A stretch of 41,358 nt of DNA from Pseudomonadota bacterium (GCA_018242045.1 JAFECR010000023.1:15046-56403); one strand, 5' to 3'. Positions 1 through 8,333 are shown, numbered from the stretch's first letter. Notes: generated by a model not told the origin, from the letters alone. Numbers and translations are program-made.

Positions 1-110
1 AATTGAAAGTGGAATCAGTATATATTGTTGGAATAGATTTGCTGATTGATAGGGGCGTAAGCACCTTACGACCAGAATTTCGTTAAGGAAATTCTTTTCT
101 AGTTTAAAGC

Positions 111-135
111 AACTGTCCGGAATTTCCGGACTGTT
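111..135. repeat. Palindromic repeat, copy 1
   Basis: Two 10-base arms surround a 5-base loop, with one arm mismatch. The same sequence lies inside the rhuM-like gene at 13696-13720, and a variant lies at 177-201. Both flanks (CAA before, TTCAA at the end) are also shared. Read in frame it would encode a peptide like ATVRNFRTVQ, the motif seen in RhuM proteins, so it may be a rhuM remnant or a dispersed palindrome. No open frame of useful length surrounds it. Confidence 0.6.
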
Positions 136-176
136 CAACGTAGTAAAGAGTTTGAAAGCCTAGGCAAGAGAGAAAC

Positions 177-201
177 AACTATTCGGAACTTCCGAATAGT
201 T
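177..201. repeat. Palindromic repeat, copy 2 (compensated stem)
   Basis: The arms AACTATTCGG and CCGAATAGTT are perfect 10-base inverted repeats around a 5-base loop. Compared with the copy at 13696-13720, two bases differ in each arm and both changes preserve pairing. The flanking CAA and TTCAA are retained. It lies 66 bases after copy 1 in a region without a recognisable gene. Confidence 0.6.
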
Positions 202-291
202 CAATTATGGCACAAGTGGTGTCGCAATTATTATTACAGAGTTTGTACGCAAAGTGATTGGCAAGAAAGAATGTTTGTAAGTATTCTTAAT

Positions 292-360
292 AAATTGGCT
301 CCCCGAGTGGGACGATTTTCGAACTTTTCGGGTTGAGATAACAGATACGTTAAATATCGG
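292..360 (+). repeat. tRNA-Asn-derived att-like repeat R1
   Basis: The repeat begins AAATTGGCTCCCCGA, identical to the complement of the tRNA-Asn 3' end at 15846-15858. It continues with an arm that includes TTCGAAC and GGGTTGAGAT, then a weaker block like GATACGTTAAATATCGG that is also seen after R2, R3 and R6. The left flank GTAAGTATTCTTAAT resembles those of R4 and R7. R1 is the leftmost unit boundary in the window. The stretch 361-543 after it holds no gene that I can support. Confidence 0.85.
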
Positions 361-543
361 AAATAAATTATTTAATATGCATTCTAATGGGGGAGCCTTC
401 AGCGCTCACGCTTGAAACTGAGTTGAGATATAAACTAGTTAACTTTATTTTAGATCCACTTCAGATACACTCGCGTGACCTTATACACTCTGACCTAAAA
501 GTATTTAAGCTCGCCATTCAGCTCTCCTTTTGAGGCATGCCTG

Positions 544-572
544 TTAGTTGAAAGCCTGTAATATTCTATAAT
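544..572 (+). promoter_or_regulatory. Putative promoter of the HD-GYP gene
   Basis: A perfect TATAAT lies at 567-572, with a weak -35 (TTAGTT, 544-549) 17 bases upstream. Transcription would start near 579. That leaves no room for a ribosome site before the ATG at 584 but suits the ATG at 608. Confidence 0.4.
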
Positions 573-607
573 AATAAATATATATGTTAAGGACTGTAGC
601 AATAATT

Positions 608-1663
608 ATGGTTGATAATAAAAACAGCAGTAAAAAAAGGAATGAAATTAATGCTATTTTCTTAGCAATTATCGAAAATACTTATGATGCTATCTTTGTA
701 TTTGATGTCACTCCTAATAAAGTTTGTCAAATATCATGGTGGAATAAAATATGCGTGAAAGAAACCGGTATCAATGAGAAGGATGCAATTGGTAAAACTA
801 TTTATGAAATTTTTCCTGAAAGATTACATGACCCGCTTATACAGGGTTTAAAAAAATGTTTGCAAGAAAAAAAGACCGATAATTTCGAAATAAATATTCG
901 TTTTATAAATAAAGAAGAATATTTTAATGTGACATTAATTCCACTGCTAAACAATAAAAATGAAGTTTATAAAATTATTGGAATCAGTCATAATCTGACT
1001 GATCATATTTTAAATGTGATGGGTTTGAAAAAATTAAATTCTATCTTAGAAGAAATTATTGGGGCGCTTGCTACTTTAGAGGAGAGACGTGATCCTTACA
1101 CGGCAGGTCACCAACGCCGAGTATGTGATTTAGCCAAAACAATTGCAGAGACTTATGGATTAGATGAGCACCAGATTCATTGGTTACGTTTTGCATCTTT
1201 AGTACATGACATTGGAAAAAATCATGTTCCTTCCGAGATTCTTACTAAACCAACATCCTTGACTCCTGCTGAATATGAAATCATAAAAGAGCATGTTGAA
1301 TCAGGTTATAAAATTTTAAAGACTATAAGTTTTCCTGGACCTATAGCTGATATTGTTTATCAACATCATGAGTTTATAGACGGCTCAGGATATCCGCGAG
1401 GTTTAAAAGAAAATGAAATCTGTATAGAGGCAAAAATCTTAACAATTGCTGATATTGTAGAGGCAATGAGTTCACACCGACCTTATCGAGCAGGTAGAGA
1501 AATTAATGCTGCTTTAGATCAGATTCGCATGTGGAAAGGAATTAAACTTGACCCCAAAATCGTAGATGCATGCATTCAAGTATTTGATGAGGGTTATCAA
1601 TTTATCGAATATAGTAAACCACTTTCCCAGATAATAATTGAAGAATCGCTAAGTAGAGAATAA
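608..1663 (+). CDS. PAS and HD-GYP domain protein (cyclic-di-GMP phosphodiesterase-like)
   Basis: HD-GYP proteins are metal-dependent phosphodiesterases that usually hydrolyse cyclic di-GMP. Counting from the ATG at 584, a PAS-like sensor covers about residues 22-140 and the HD-GYP domain about 160-345. The metal-site and signature motifs are visible: GHQRRV (175-180), VHDIGK (207-212), the EH pair near 236-237, HHE (261-263) and DGSGYPRG (266-273). There is no signal peptide or membrane segment, so it is probably a soluble cytoplasmic sensor-effector. I prefer the ATG at 608, since AAGGA at 589-593 precedes it and the predicted promoter sits too close to the ATG at 584. It is the only gene between R1 and R2, so it looks like single-gene cargo. 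The ligand of the PAS domain cannot be told. Confidence 0.85.
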   Translation: MVDNKNSSKKRNEINAIFLAIIENTYDAIFVFDVTPNKVCQISWWNKICVKETGINEKDAIGKTIYEIFPERLHDPLIQGLKKCLQEKKTDNFEINIRFINKEEYFNVTLIPLLNNKNEVYKIIGISHNLTDHILNVMGLKKLNSILEEIIGALATLEERRDPYTAGHQRRVCDLAKTIAETYGLDEHQIHWLRFASLVHDIGKNHVPSEILTKPTSLTPAEYEIIKEHVESGYKILKTISFPGPIADIVYQHHEFIDGSGYPRGLKENEICIEAKILTIADIVEAMSSHRPYRAGREINAALDQIRMWKGIKLDPKIVDACIQVFDEGYQFIEYSKPLSQIIIEESLSRE

Positions 1664-1792
1664 AAAAGAAAAGGGCCAAGTATTCTTGTTTGCAAATAAA
1701 CATGAGATGAAGAACACATGACCCCTTCTCTATCTTAAACAAAGCATACCAGGTAAGCATTCTGAATGTGTCCGGAACGGACCGAATAATTA

Positions 1793-1860
1793 TGGCTCCC
1801 CGAGTGGGACGATTTTCGAACTTTTCGGGTTGATATAGTGGATACGCTAAAAATCGGGAG
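1793..1860 (+). repeat. tRNA-Asn-derived att-like repeat R2
   Basis: The TGGCTCCCCGAGTGGGACGA core and the arm through GGGTTGATAT match R1. The extended block GGATACGCTAAAAATCGG also aligns with R1. A small perfect hairpin GTCCG-GAA-CGGAC (1770-1782) lies just upstream and recalls the palindromes at 111-201. It separates the HD-GYP unit from the regulator/hydroxylase unit. Confidence 0.85.
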
Positions 1861-1921
1861 TAAGTTATTCCATGGATAACTTTTTAGCTCTCTAGGACAT
1901 TTTAGTTGATACCATAGCCGA

Positions 1922-2560
1922 TCATACTTTCTCTGGTTTATTTTTTCGTAAGTCAGAGAAAATGGGTAGCTCCCATCGACGTAGTGCTAATACAACACCA
2001 ATCCCGAATCGCTTATTGAGGGGAAGCTTTAAGTCTTCACGCATTAAATCATTGATTTTTGAAGCGCATTCTTCAAATAATCTTTTGCTTTTTTCAATAG
2101 ATGTCTCTGATAGCATGCCACCCATAAAGATTAGGCTAGAATTGGGATTGTTAAACTTATCTTTGAAGAAATTATTTAAAACATGTTCTTCAAAAAATCT
2201 TTGGACCACCCCGTTTTTACGCCATGAAAAATTGCTCGCTGTAAGAAGTTTTACTTTATTATGTGGTAGTAATTCAATTAGTTTTAATTTGTCTAGTTTT
2301 GCTAATAGTTGAATTGCTTCAAGTTGTTCAATATTGAAAGCATTATATATTTCTTGAACGGGCCAGCCATTCAATAATAAAAAGAAAATGAGTAGTAACT
2401 TGGGTTGTGATATCAAGGATTCTTCTTGTTCTGGGGTGAGTGTACTAATATAGCTATCATCTTCTTGGAGCAAAGCAAAAAATTCGATAAGGCGCATATC
2501 TATCAGTGCCAAAATCTGTTCTAAACGTTCAAGAGATAAATCACCCCGTGCACTAAGCAT
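1922..2560 (-). pseudogene. C-terminal part of an XRE-type transcriptional regulator, helix-turn-helix missing
   Basis: The 212 residues resemble the long C-terminal region of a family of about 260-aa XRE regulators: an LxLERLEQI segment at the start, an LLAKLDKLKLIELLP-like block in the middle, and a GMLS...LPL...LALRRWE pattern near the end. The N-terminal DNA-binding domain is absent. Similarity may extend a few codons upstream of the ATG (VKI before MLSARGD), and an in-frame stop lies at about 2600, so the gene was probably cut near 2575-2600. The next gene (2589, opposite strand) also lacks its N-terminus at this point. A truncated product without DNA binding is possible, but decay is more likely. 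Confidence 0.6.
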
Positions 2561-2588
2561 TATTTTAACACAAATTATATTTTCATTT

Positions 2589-3164
2589 ATGACAGGCAGT
2601 TATATTGATCCTATAATACGAAAGTTTTCCTTTTTTCATGTGAACGGCAATGCTTGTTTTAAAGTTTTTCTTGGATATCTAATAATCAGCTTTGTATTTT
2701 ATTGGTGGCACCGATTAAGGCATACGCGATATTTTTGGGAAATCTTTCATCAACTGCATCATAGCCCTAGTCGTTTGGAGATTTTAACTACTTTTTATAA
2801 ACATCCAGTGGAGATTCTTGTTGATAATGTTTTATCTAGTATCATTCTTTACTTGATGTTGGGATTGTCACCCACGTTAGGGGCGAGAGTTGTTTGTATT
2901 ACTGGTGTAGCAGAATTATTTTATCATGCCAATATTAAAACGCCTTATTGGCTAGGATATTTCTTTCAGCGACCTGAAAGCCATTGTATGCACCATAAAT
3001 TAGGTGTACATCATTATAATTATTCAGATCTGCCAATATGGGATATGTTGTTTGGTACTTTTTATAATCCTAAAGAGTCATCTTTAAAATGTGGGTTTTC
3101 TGGAGAAAAAGAATTACAACTAAAAGATATTTTATGTTTTAAAAATTTAAACAAATCTTACTAG
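2589..3164 (+). pseudogene. Fatty acid hydroxylase / sterol desaturase family protein, N-terminally truncated
   Basis: This family has membrane di-iron enzymes that hydroxylate or desaturate lipids. The histidine clusters that bind iron are present: HRLRH near residue 41, HQLHH near 54, and HCMHH plus HH near 132-141. Members are usually about 250-300 aa with two or more membrane segments before the first cluster. Here only about 40 residues precede it, so the N-terminal membrane region is missing. The start abuts the broken 5' end of the divergent regulator, which suggests that one deletion removed both 5' ends. The catalytic core is otherwise intact, so residual function cannot be excluded. 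Confidence 0.7.
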
Positions 3165-3184
3165 GTATGTATTATAAATAATTG

Positions 3185-3251
3185 TGGCTCCCCGAGTGGG
3201 ACGACCTTCGAACCTTTCGGGTTGAGATTGCGGATACATTAAAGATTGGTA
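3185..3251 (+). repeat. tRNA-Asn-derived att-like repeat R3
   Basis: It has the same core as R1 with two C-for-T changes (ACGACCTTCGAACCTTTCGG), then GTTGAGAT and the extended block GGATACATTAAAGATTGG. It separates the hydroxylase unit from the acyltransferase unit. Confidence 0.85.
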
Positions 3252-3367
3252 CTAAATTAGATTTTATTCTTCATTAGTATGTCAGCTACCATTTTTATTG
3301 GGTAGTTTTACTCCTAGCAAGACTTTTAGGATATAATCCGACGCCTATTCCTCATGAGTGAATCAAT

Positions 3368-4552
3368 ATGAAAAGTTTAAATGTAAAATATATACCCGAG
3401 TTGGATCATATCAGGTTCTTTGCAGCAATCATAATAATGATTTTTCACGTTGCCAATGGATCATTAGTTCACTTATTACATTTTGATATTGGGGTATCAT
3501 TATTTTTTACATTAAGTGGTTTTCTTTTCTTTTTGATTGCAGCAAACAATGATAATGAAATAGCCTATTGGAAGTTTATATATAACAGATTCCTACGCAT
3601 CTATCCTTTGGTGATTTTTTTATTTTTTATTGCCATCACTATTATGGGAAGCGTTACCACGATAGATTTTATAAATTTATTTGGCTTAAATTTACCCGGA
3701 AAAGAGCGAACAGATTGGTTTGTGGGTGACTGGGGTTATCAATCCTTATCCTTTAATTGGTGGACTATAGGTGTCGAGTTTGTTTTTTACTTAACGTTTC
3801 CATTCCTTTTTAAATTTTACAAAAAACAAGGCATTTCATATTTAATATCAGTTGCGCTTTTGATAGTGCTTTTTAAGCATGGCTTTTATTATGCTTTATT
3901 GGAAGAGCATGGGTGGAAAAAATTATCTATTTGCTTAAATTATTCAGTGTTTGGGAACTTTGACATATTTATTGTTGGGATGATAGCAGGCCATTTTGTG
4001 CATCAGAAACAAGATTTCTTTTCATTTAACTTTGTAAAATCAAAGTTATTTTTCATGACTTATTTAGTTTTGATGTGGTTCTTTTTGATAAATTATATTG
4101 ATAAGTTTGATGCGCCATTGAGTCCAGTGATCACCAGTATTTTGTGCGCTCTTTTAGTGATATTTTATATTACTTCATTTTCAAACACCCGTGATACCTA
4201 TTTTAGTAGAGCACTATCTTTGCTGGGTAGCATGAGTTTTTCGATTTATTTGCTTCATAGCTTTATCAAGGACGCTTTAGTAGGGCTAGGAATCAGTGGA
4301 CAAGTTGAAAATTTTTGTATAAATTATTTTTCTGCTGAAAACACCATGTTTTTTTTGGCCTTACTTTTATACATTCCAGCAACGTTAGTTATCTCGTATT
4401 TTACATTTAAAATAATTGAGCAACCTTTTTTAAACATGAGAGTTTCATACTTTAAGAAAAGTCAAATTGATCTTGATGTGAATCCGCAAGGTGATCTTTC
4501 TGTAGAGAGAGCAGAAGTGGTTAGTACCGAAAGGTTGTTAGAGAATAACTGA
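3368..4552 (+). CDS. Acyltransferase 3 family membrane protein
   Basis: This is an integral membrane acyltransferase of the OafA/YrhL/NodX type, which transfers acyl groups (often acetyl) to surface sugars, lipids or peptidoglycan. The N-terminal signature is visible: ELDHIRFFAAIIIMIFH (residues 11-27) with the conserved R and H. About ten hydrophobic segments follow across 394 residues, a normal length for the acyltransferase domain alone. No SGNH extension is present. A possible -10 (TATAAT, 3332-3337) precedes the gene. It is the sole gene between R3 and R4, and a surface-modifying enzyme suits mobile cargo. The substrate cannot be inferred. Confidence 0.85.
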   Translation: MKSLNVKYIPELDHIRFFAAIIIMIFHVANGSLVHLLHFDIGVSLFFTLSGFLFFLIAANNDNEIAYWKFIYNRFLRIYPLVIFLFFIAITIMGSVTTIDFINLFGLNLPGKERTDWFVGDWGYQSLSFNWWTIGVEFVFYLTFPFLFKFYKKQGISYLISVALLIVLFKHGFYYALLEEHGWKKLSICLNYSVFGNFDIFIVGMIAGHFVHQKQDFFSFNFVKSKLFFMTYLVLMWFFLINYIDKFDAPLSPVITSILCALLVIFYITSFSNTRDTYFSRALSLLGSMSFSIYLLHSFIKDALVGLGISGQVENFCINYFSAENTMFFLALLLYIPATLVISYFTFKIIEQPFLNMRVSYFKKSQIDLDVNPQGDLSVERAEVVSTERLLENN

Positions 4553-4592
4553 AGCCAAGAATTGCATTTTATAAAGGTAAGTTTTCTTAATT

Positions 4593-4660
4593 AAATTGGC
4601 TCCCCGAGTGGGAGGATTTTCGAACTTTTCGGGTTGAGATCCTAGAAACAGTTAAACACT
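4593..4660 (+). repeat. tRNA-Asn-derived att-like repeat R4
   Basis: The core AAATTGGCTCCCCGAGTGGG is followed by the R1 arm, with one G-for-C change, through GGGTTGAGAT at 4640. The downstream block (AGAAACAGTTAAACACTGG) is a weaker match to the extension of R1. The left flank GTAAGTTTTCTTAATT is like those of R1 and R7. Confidence 0.85.
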
Positions 4661-4729
4661 GGCCTGAAGACCGTGTGATCTAAACAAACCTTCCATTAAT
4701 ATATCCATTCCTCATTAGCTATATAGCGT

Positions 4730-4829
4730 GCGGTAAATAGAACTGTTATTCGCCGCATAAAATGCAGCAGTTAATCTTGTTTATGCGGTAAATAAAAGCT
4801 ATAATCACCGTAAATACTGCGGTGATTAT
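4730..4829 (+). promoter_or_regulatory. Promoter and operator-like inverted repeats of the first fic gene
   Basis: TTGTTT (4777-4782) and TATAAT (4800-4805) are spaced 17 bases apart and form a good promoter. GCGGTAAAT occurs at 4730-4738 and 4785-4793. CCGCATAAA (4753-4761) and TTTATGCGG (4780-4788) are perfect inverted repeats overlapping the -35. ATAATCACCG (4801-4810) and CGGTGATTAT (4820-4829) are a second perfect pair covering the -10 and start point, ending 3 bases before the ATG. The layout suggests repression, perhaps by the Fic protein itself, which has a winged-helix C-terminus. Confidence 0.6.
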
Positions 4830-4832
4830 AAC

Positions 4833-5951
4833 ATGTGGATATACAAACATTGCGATTGGCCCAATTTCACGTGGGATGCTAAAAGGCTATCCTCTAAGCT
4901 AGCTGAACTTAGATATAAGCAAGGTCATTTACTGGGTAGAATGGAAGGTTTGGGCTTTGAACTTAAGCGCGAAGCCAGTCTTAACACCTTAACAAACGAC
5001 GTTGTGAAGTCCTCGGCAATTGAAGGAGAAAACCTTAACCCTATCGAGGTGCGTTCCTCTATTGCACGTCGTTTGGGAATGGATATTGCAGGATTGACGC
5101 CTGCCAGTCGTGATGTTGAAGGCATTGTGGAAATGATGCTTGATGCCACACAGAAATTTTCCAAGCCACTAACTGCGAAGCGGTTGTTTGATTGGCATGC
5201 CGCTTTATTTCCCACTGGGCGTAGTGGAATGCATTCAATTATTGTCGGAAATTGGCGTGACGATAGTAATGGTCCTATGCAGGTTGTTTCTGGTCCTATT
5301 GGACACGAGAAGGTTCATTTTGAAGCGCCAAACTCAGATAAACTTAAAAAAGAGATGTCAACATTTCTTTTATGGTTTGCAAATCAAAGCGATGTTGATC
5401 CTGTTCTACGAGCTGGGATTGCTCACCTTTGGTTTGTTACACTTCATCCTTTTGAAGATGGGAATGGCCGTATTGGCAGAGCTATTGCTGATATGGCCTT
5501 GGCACGTGCAGATAACATATCAGATCGTTTTTATAGCCTTTCTACGCAATTTGCACATGAGCGGAAAGACTATTACAACCAGCTTGAAAGACAGCAGAAG
5601 AGCACACCTGAAATTACTGGGTGGTTGGAATGGTTTTTGGATTGTCTTGGGCGTGCTATTTCTAATGCAGAAGAATCATTGGGTAAAGTGCTCTTCAAAG
5701 CGCAGCTTTGGGACAAGATTAACCAACATCCTGTAAGTGATCGACAGCGTCTTATTATCAACCGGATGTTGGAAGATAATTTCGCAGGACATATGAACAC
5801 ATCAAAATATGCCAAACTAGCGAAATGCTCGACGGATACAGCGCTGAGAGATATTCAGGATTTAAAGTCCAGGGGAATTTTCATACAAAACCCCGGTGGT
5901 GGGCGAAGTATCAGTTATCGATTGCCAGAAGTGGTTAGCTCTCATGTTTAA
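4833..5951 (+). CDS. Fic family protein with DUF4172-like N-terminus and winged-helix C-terminus
   Basis: Fic proteins usually transfer AMP from ATP to hydroxyl side chains of target proteins. The catalytic motif HPFEDGNGRIGR is complete (residues 205-216). An N-terminal SSAIEGE motif (60-66) matches the (S/T)xxxE(G/N) inhibitory helix, so this looks like a class II, self-inhibited enzyme. The N-terminal region (WIYKHCDWPNFTW onward) is DUF4172-like. The last about 70 residues resemble a winged helix (TALRDIQDLKSRGI), as in self-regulated Fic proteins. GGTGA at 4821-4825 could be the ribosome site. It leads the unit between R4 and R5. A fragment of a related gene lies at 10518-10600. Confidence 0.9.
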   Translation: MWIYKHCDWPNFTWDAKRLSSKLAELRYKQGHLLGRMEGLGFELKREASLNTLTNDVVKSSAIEGENLNPIEVRSSIARRLGMDIAGLTPASRDVEGIVEMMLDATQKFSKPLTAKRLFDWHAALFPTGRSGMHSIIVGNWRDDSNGPMQVVSGPIGHEKVHFEAPNSDKLKKEMSTFLLWFANQSDVDPVLRAGIAHLWFVTLHPFEDGNGRIGRAIADMALARADNISDRFYSLSTQFAHERKDYYNQLERQQKSTPEITGWLEWFLDCLGRAISNAEESLGKVLFKAQLWDKINQHPVSDRQRLIINRMLEDNFAGHMNTSKYAKLAKCSTDTALRDIQDLKSRGIFIQNPGGGRSISYRLPEVVSSHV

Positions 5952-6126
5952 GAAAATGATGCAGATCTTTTTCTTTTTCAGCACGGTAGGTGCGTGTATT
6001 CCGAGTGCTTCTGTGTTATTGAAATATATCAATATCAATTAAGAATAACCGATTGCGATTTCAGCAATAAATAAGACGATACCATAGTATTGGCGTAAAG
6101 CGGGCAATAAGGTTTTTTAGATCTAT

Positions 6127-7083
6127 ATGACAAAATTGACTGAGCAACCAAGCAACCAAATTGCCTCGAAAGTCGTGAAATCAATGACGGGTGAAGAGGT
6201 TATATCCATATCCAGAATGCTTACGGGAGATCAAAATTTCGTATTTGCGGTAACCACAGCTGATTCTGAATATGTTATTCGTATGACGGATGAAGGACAT
6301 AAGCAAAAATTCCAAGCGGCGATTTATTGGCAGAAAATGCTTATTCCCTTGGGGGTGCCACTTGCAGAGTTTATTCAAACTGATTTAGAGGGTAAATATT
6401 CACCTTTTCCAGCATTATTAATGAAACGTTTATTAGGCAATGATTTAGTCAATGTTTATTCTGATCTAACAGATGCTGAGAAAAAGAGCTTAGCAAGTGA
6501 GATTATCAAAATTCAAGCGCTGGTCACTGCGCTGCCCGAAGGTCCAGGGTTTGGCATCACGAATAGTTACGAGCATGCTCATGAATTTAAAACATGGTAT
6601 GAATTTTTAATGCAACGATTACATTTTTTTCAAGAAAAAGTAAAAAATAACAAGGTATTTGATCCTGAAAAAGTTTCAAAAGTAATCGCGATAGCAAAAA
6701 ATATAGCGGATGATTTAAAAGCTATTCCTGCCACCCCTTTTCTGTGGGATGCGAGTGAACGCAATGTGCTTATTCACGATGGAAAAATTACAGGCATCGT
6801 TGATGTTGACGAACTATGTTTTGGCGACCCATTATTCGTTATTGCATTGACATCTACTGCTCTTGAGCTTGAAAAAAAAGATAATGTATATACAGATTAT
6901 TGGACAGAATTATTAAGCCTTGATCAAAAAGCATTGATGCGACTTGCATTTTACAAACTGTTTTATGCGGCAGCGTTTATGCGTAAACATTCAATTCAAA
7001 CTACAAATAGTAAGAAAGTGATGTTTGACACAGAACTTTTGAATAATATATTCCAACAAGCGCTAAAAAGAATGGATGGTTGA
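6127..7083 (+). CDS. Aminoglycoside phosphotransferase (APH)-fold kinase
   Basis: APH/choline-kinase-fold protein of 318 residues. The catalytic loop reads WDASERN (207-213), with the Asp and Asn conserved but the usual His replaced by Trp. The metal-binding segment is GIVDVDE (223-229) followed by FGDPL. A hinge-like ALLMKRLLGNDL sits near residue 96. The substrate is unknown. The family includes antibiotic, sugar, choline and small-metabolite kinases, so the name should not be read as resistance. It is in the R4-R5 unit, 175 bases after fic with no visible shared operon signal. The gap between them shows nothing I recognise. Confidence 0.75.
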   Translation: MTKLTEQPSNQIASKVVKSMTGEEVISISRMLTGDQNFVFAVTTADSEYVIRMTDEGHKQKFQAAIYWQKMLIPLGVPLAEFIQTDLEGKYSPFPALLMKRLLGNDLVNVYSDLTDAEKKSLASEIIKIQALVTALPEGPGFGITNSYEHAHEFKTWYEFLMQRLHFFQEKVKNNKVFDPEKVSKVIAIAKNIADDLKAIPATPFLWDASERNVLIHDGKITGIVDVDELCFGDPLFVIALTSTALELEKKDNVYTDYWTELLSLDQKALMRLAFYKLFYAAAFMRKHSIQTTNSKKVMFDTELLNNIFQQALKRMDG

Positions 7084-7182
7084 TCATAACTGATCTGAGT
7101 AATGGGTGGCTAGTATGATTGAAAACCAAAGTATGCACTTAAGTTATAAGAAATGGTACGCCTGATTTACTAAAGGATGTGT

Positions 7183-7857
7183 ATGACTAAAAAAACCAGG
7201 CTAATTAAAAGGTTTGATAATTTAAAATCTCAAATTCATTCTCGTAATGAGGAAAATGATTTGGTTCAATCAAACCTGTATCATTTTACGAATACAACAA
7301 AATTTCCAGCTATAATTACTTCGAACTTTTGCTTAGAATTTAATAATAATTATTTATGGGTTAATTATGGAGATAATCACAAAGGCTTAGCTTTAGGATT
7401 TTCCCCTAAATACAAAAAACATGAAGAAATAGATTACTCTAAGGAATCTCCCTCGGTTAATATGCATGTAAAATACGGAAAAAAAGCAATTAGTGATGAT
7501 CTTTTAAGCTTTGTTGAAACATTTGCAAGAATACTTATTATGACCAAGTCTAAATCAGAATATTTAACATACGTTGATGGTTTCGTTAGGAACATGTACC
7601 CCAATATGCCAAGATATAAATCTAATTTTTGGAAAAATGAAAAAGAGCATAGATGGTGCATGATGGATAGGGGGCCTACCAAGAAGATATTGCCTAAATT
7701 CATTGTCGGTGGAAGAGCAGTTAATGAAAATGTTGTTTTTGAACAGCTATGTGAAGTAATTATAGGTAGAGACTCGGTTTTAGTGCAAAGTGAGGTAGAA
7801 GATCTTTTAGGCACAAATGGGTATGATTTATCCAAAATAAGTATAAGTAAAATGTAA
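7183..7857 (+). CDS. DUF2971-like protein
   Basis: The protein begins with an LYHFTNTTKFPAIITSN-like segment and then LWVNYGDNHKGLALGF, the W..YG....G...GF pattern of DUF2971. FWKNEKEHRW near residue 148 resembles the later conserved K..E.R block. The usual stretch of about 50-60 residues between the first two blocks is short, so this is a compact or internally shortened member. AAAGGA at 7172-7177 lies 5 bases before the ATG at 7183, so I chose that start over the ATG at 7177. DUF2971 function is not established. Members are common in accessory islands. It sits just before the recombinase remnant at 7921. Confidence 0.6.
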   Translation: MTKKTRLIKRFDNLKSQIHSRNEENDLVQSNLYHFTNTTKFPAIITSNFCLEFNNNYLWVNYGDNHKGLALGFSPKYKKHEEIDYSKESPSVNMHVKYGKKAISDDLLSFVETFARILIMTKSKSEYLTYVDGFVRNMYPNMPRYKSNFWKNEKEHRWCMMDRGPTKKILPKFIVGGRAVNENVVFEQLCEVIIGRDSVLVQSEVEDLLGTNGYDLSKISISKM

Positions 7858-7920
7858 TTTAAATTGAAGTAGTTTTGAGATCATAGTATTCCTATTTTTT
7901 TCGCGATAAAGGAGCCTACT

Positions 7921-8165
7921 ATAGTGGAGGGTGTAAAGCTATTAGAACTCGCGCAAAACGCTTATAAACTCTTTATTCAGCAAGATCCAACACAAAAGCG
8001 CCGCCTACTCAATTTCCTAGTATCGAACTCGTATTGGGCAGGTAAAGCCTTGAGGGTAGAACTAAAGAAACCCTTTGATTTGCTTATGAAATTATCTGAG
8101 TTAACAGTTCAAGAAATGGACCTTGGAGTGCTCAAAAAGCAGCATTTTGAAAATTGGCTCCCCGA
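7921..8165 (+). pseudogene. 3' fragment of a serine recombinase gene, second copy
   Basis: This 245-base stretch aligns without gaps to 15614-15858 (constant offset 7693) at roughly 90% identity, ending in the shared AAATTGGCTCCCCGA. It encodes only the last about 80 residues of the recombinase (QNAYKLFIQQDP, SNSYWAGK, LKKQHFENWLP). Reading on through repeat R5 gives a different tail (EWDDFRTFRVEID) from the tail at the tRNA. The catalytic and DNA-binding parts are absent. It marks the right end of an older integrated element whose recombinase has been lost. Confidence 0.85.
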
Positions 8166-8198
8166 GTGGGACGATTTTCGAACTTTTCGGGTTGAGAT
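8151..8198 (+). repeat. tRNA-Asn-derived att-like repeat R5
   Basis: The core and arm are identical to R1 (through GGGTTGAGAT), but the extended downstream block is not conserved. The left flank is the recombinase 3' end (GCAGCATTTTGA), the same as at the tRNA-Asn gene. R5 is therefore a hybrid that links the recombinase side to the common arm. Confidence 0.9.
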
Positions 8199-8333
8199 CG
8201 ACAATGTAGTGCGTCTCGCATATAAGTCATCTATTTTACAATGTGGTGTATAAGCAAATTTTTTTGAAGGTAGTAAATCTTTGTGAGATTCTGATAAATT
8301 GAAAAAAGCCGGTCAACTAGGAAGCTGAGCAAC

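Noticed and set aside
389..445. Weak resemblance to the att-like repeats (GGGGGAGCC and later GTTGAGATATAAACTAGTTAAC)
   Set aside because: The core is in the opposite sense and the intervening bases do not align. It may be chance or a very old copy, so it is not listed as a repeat.
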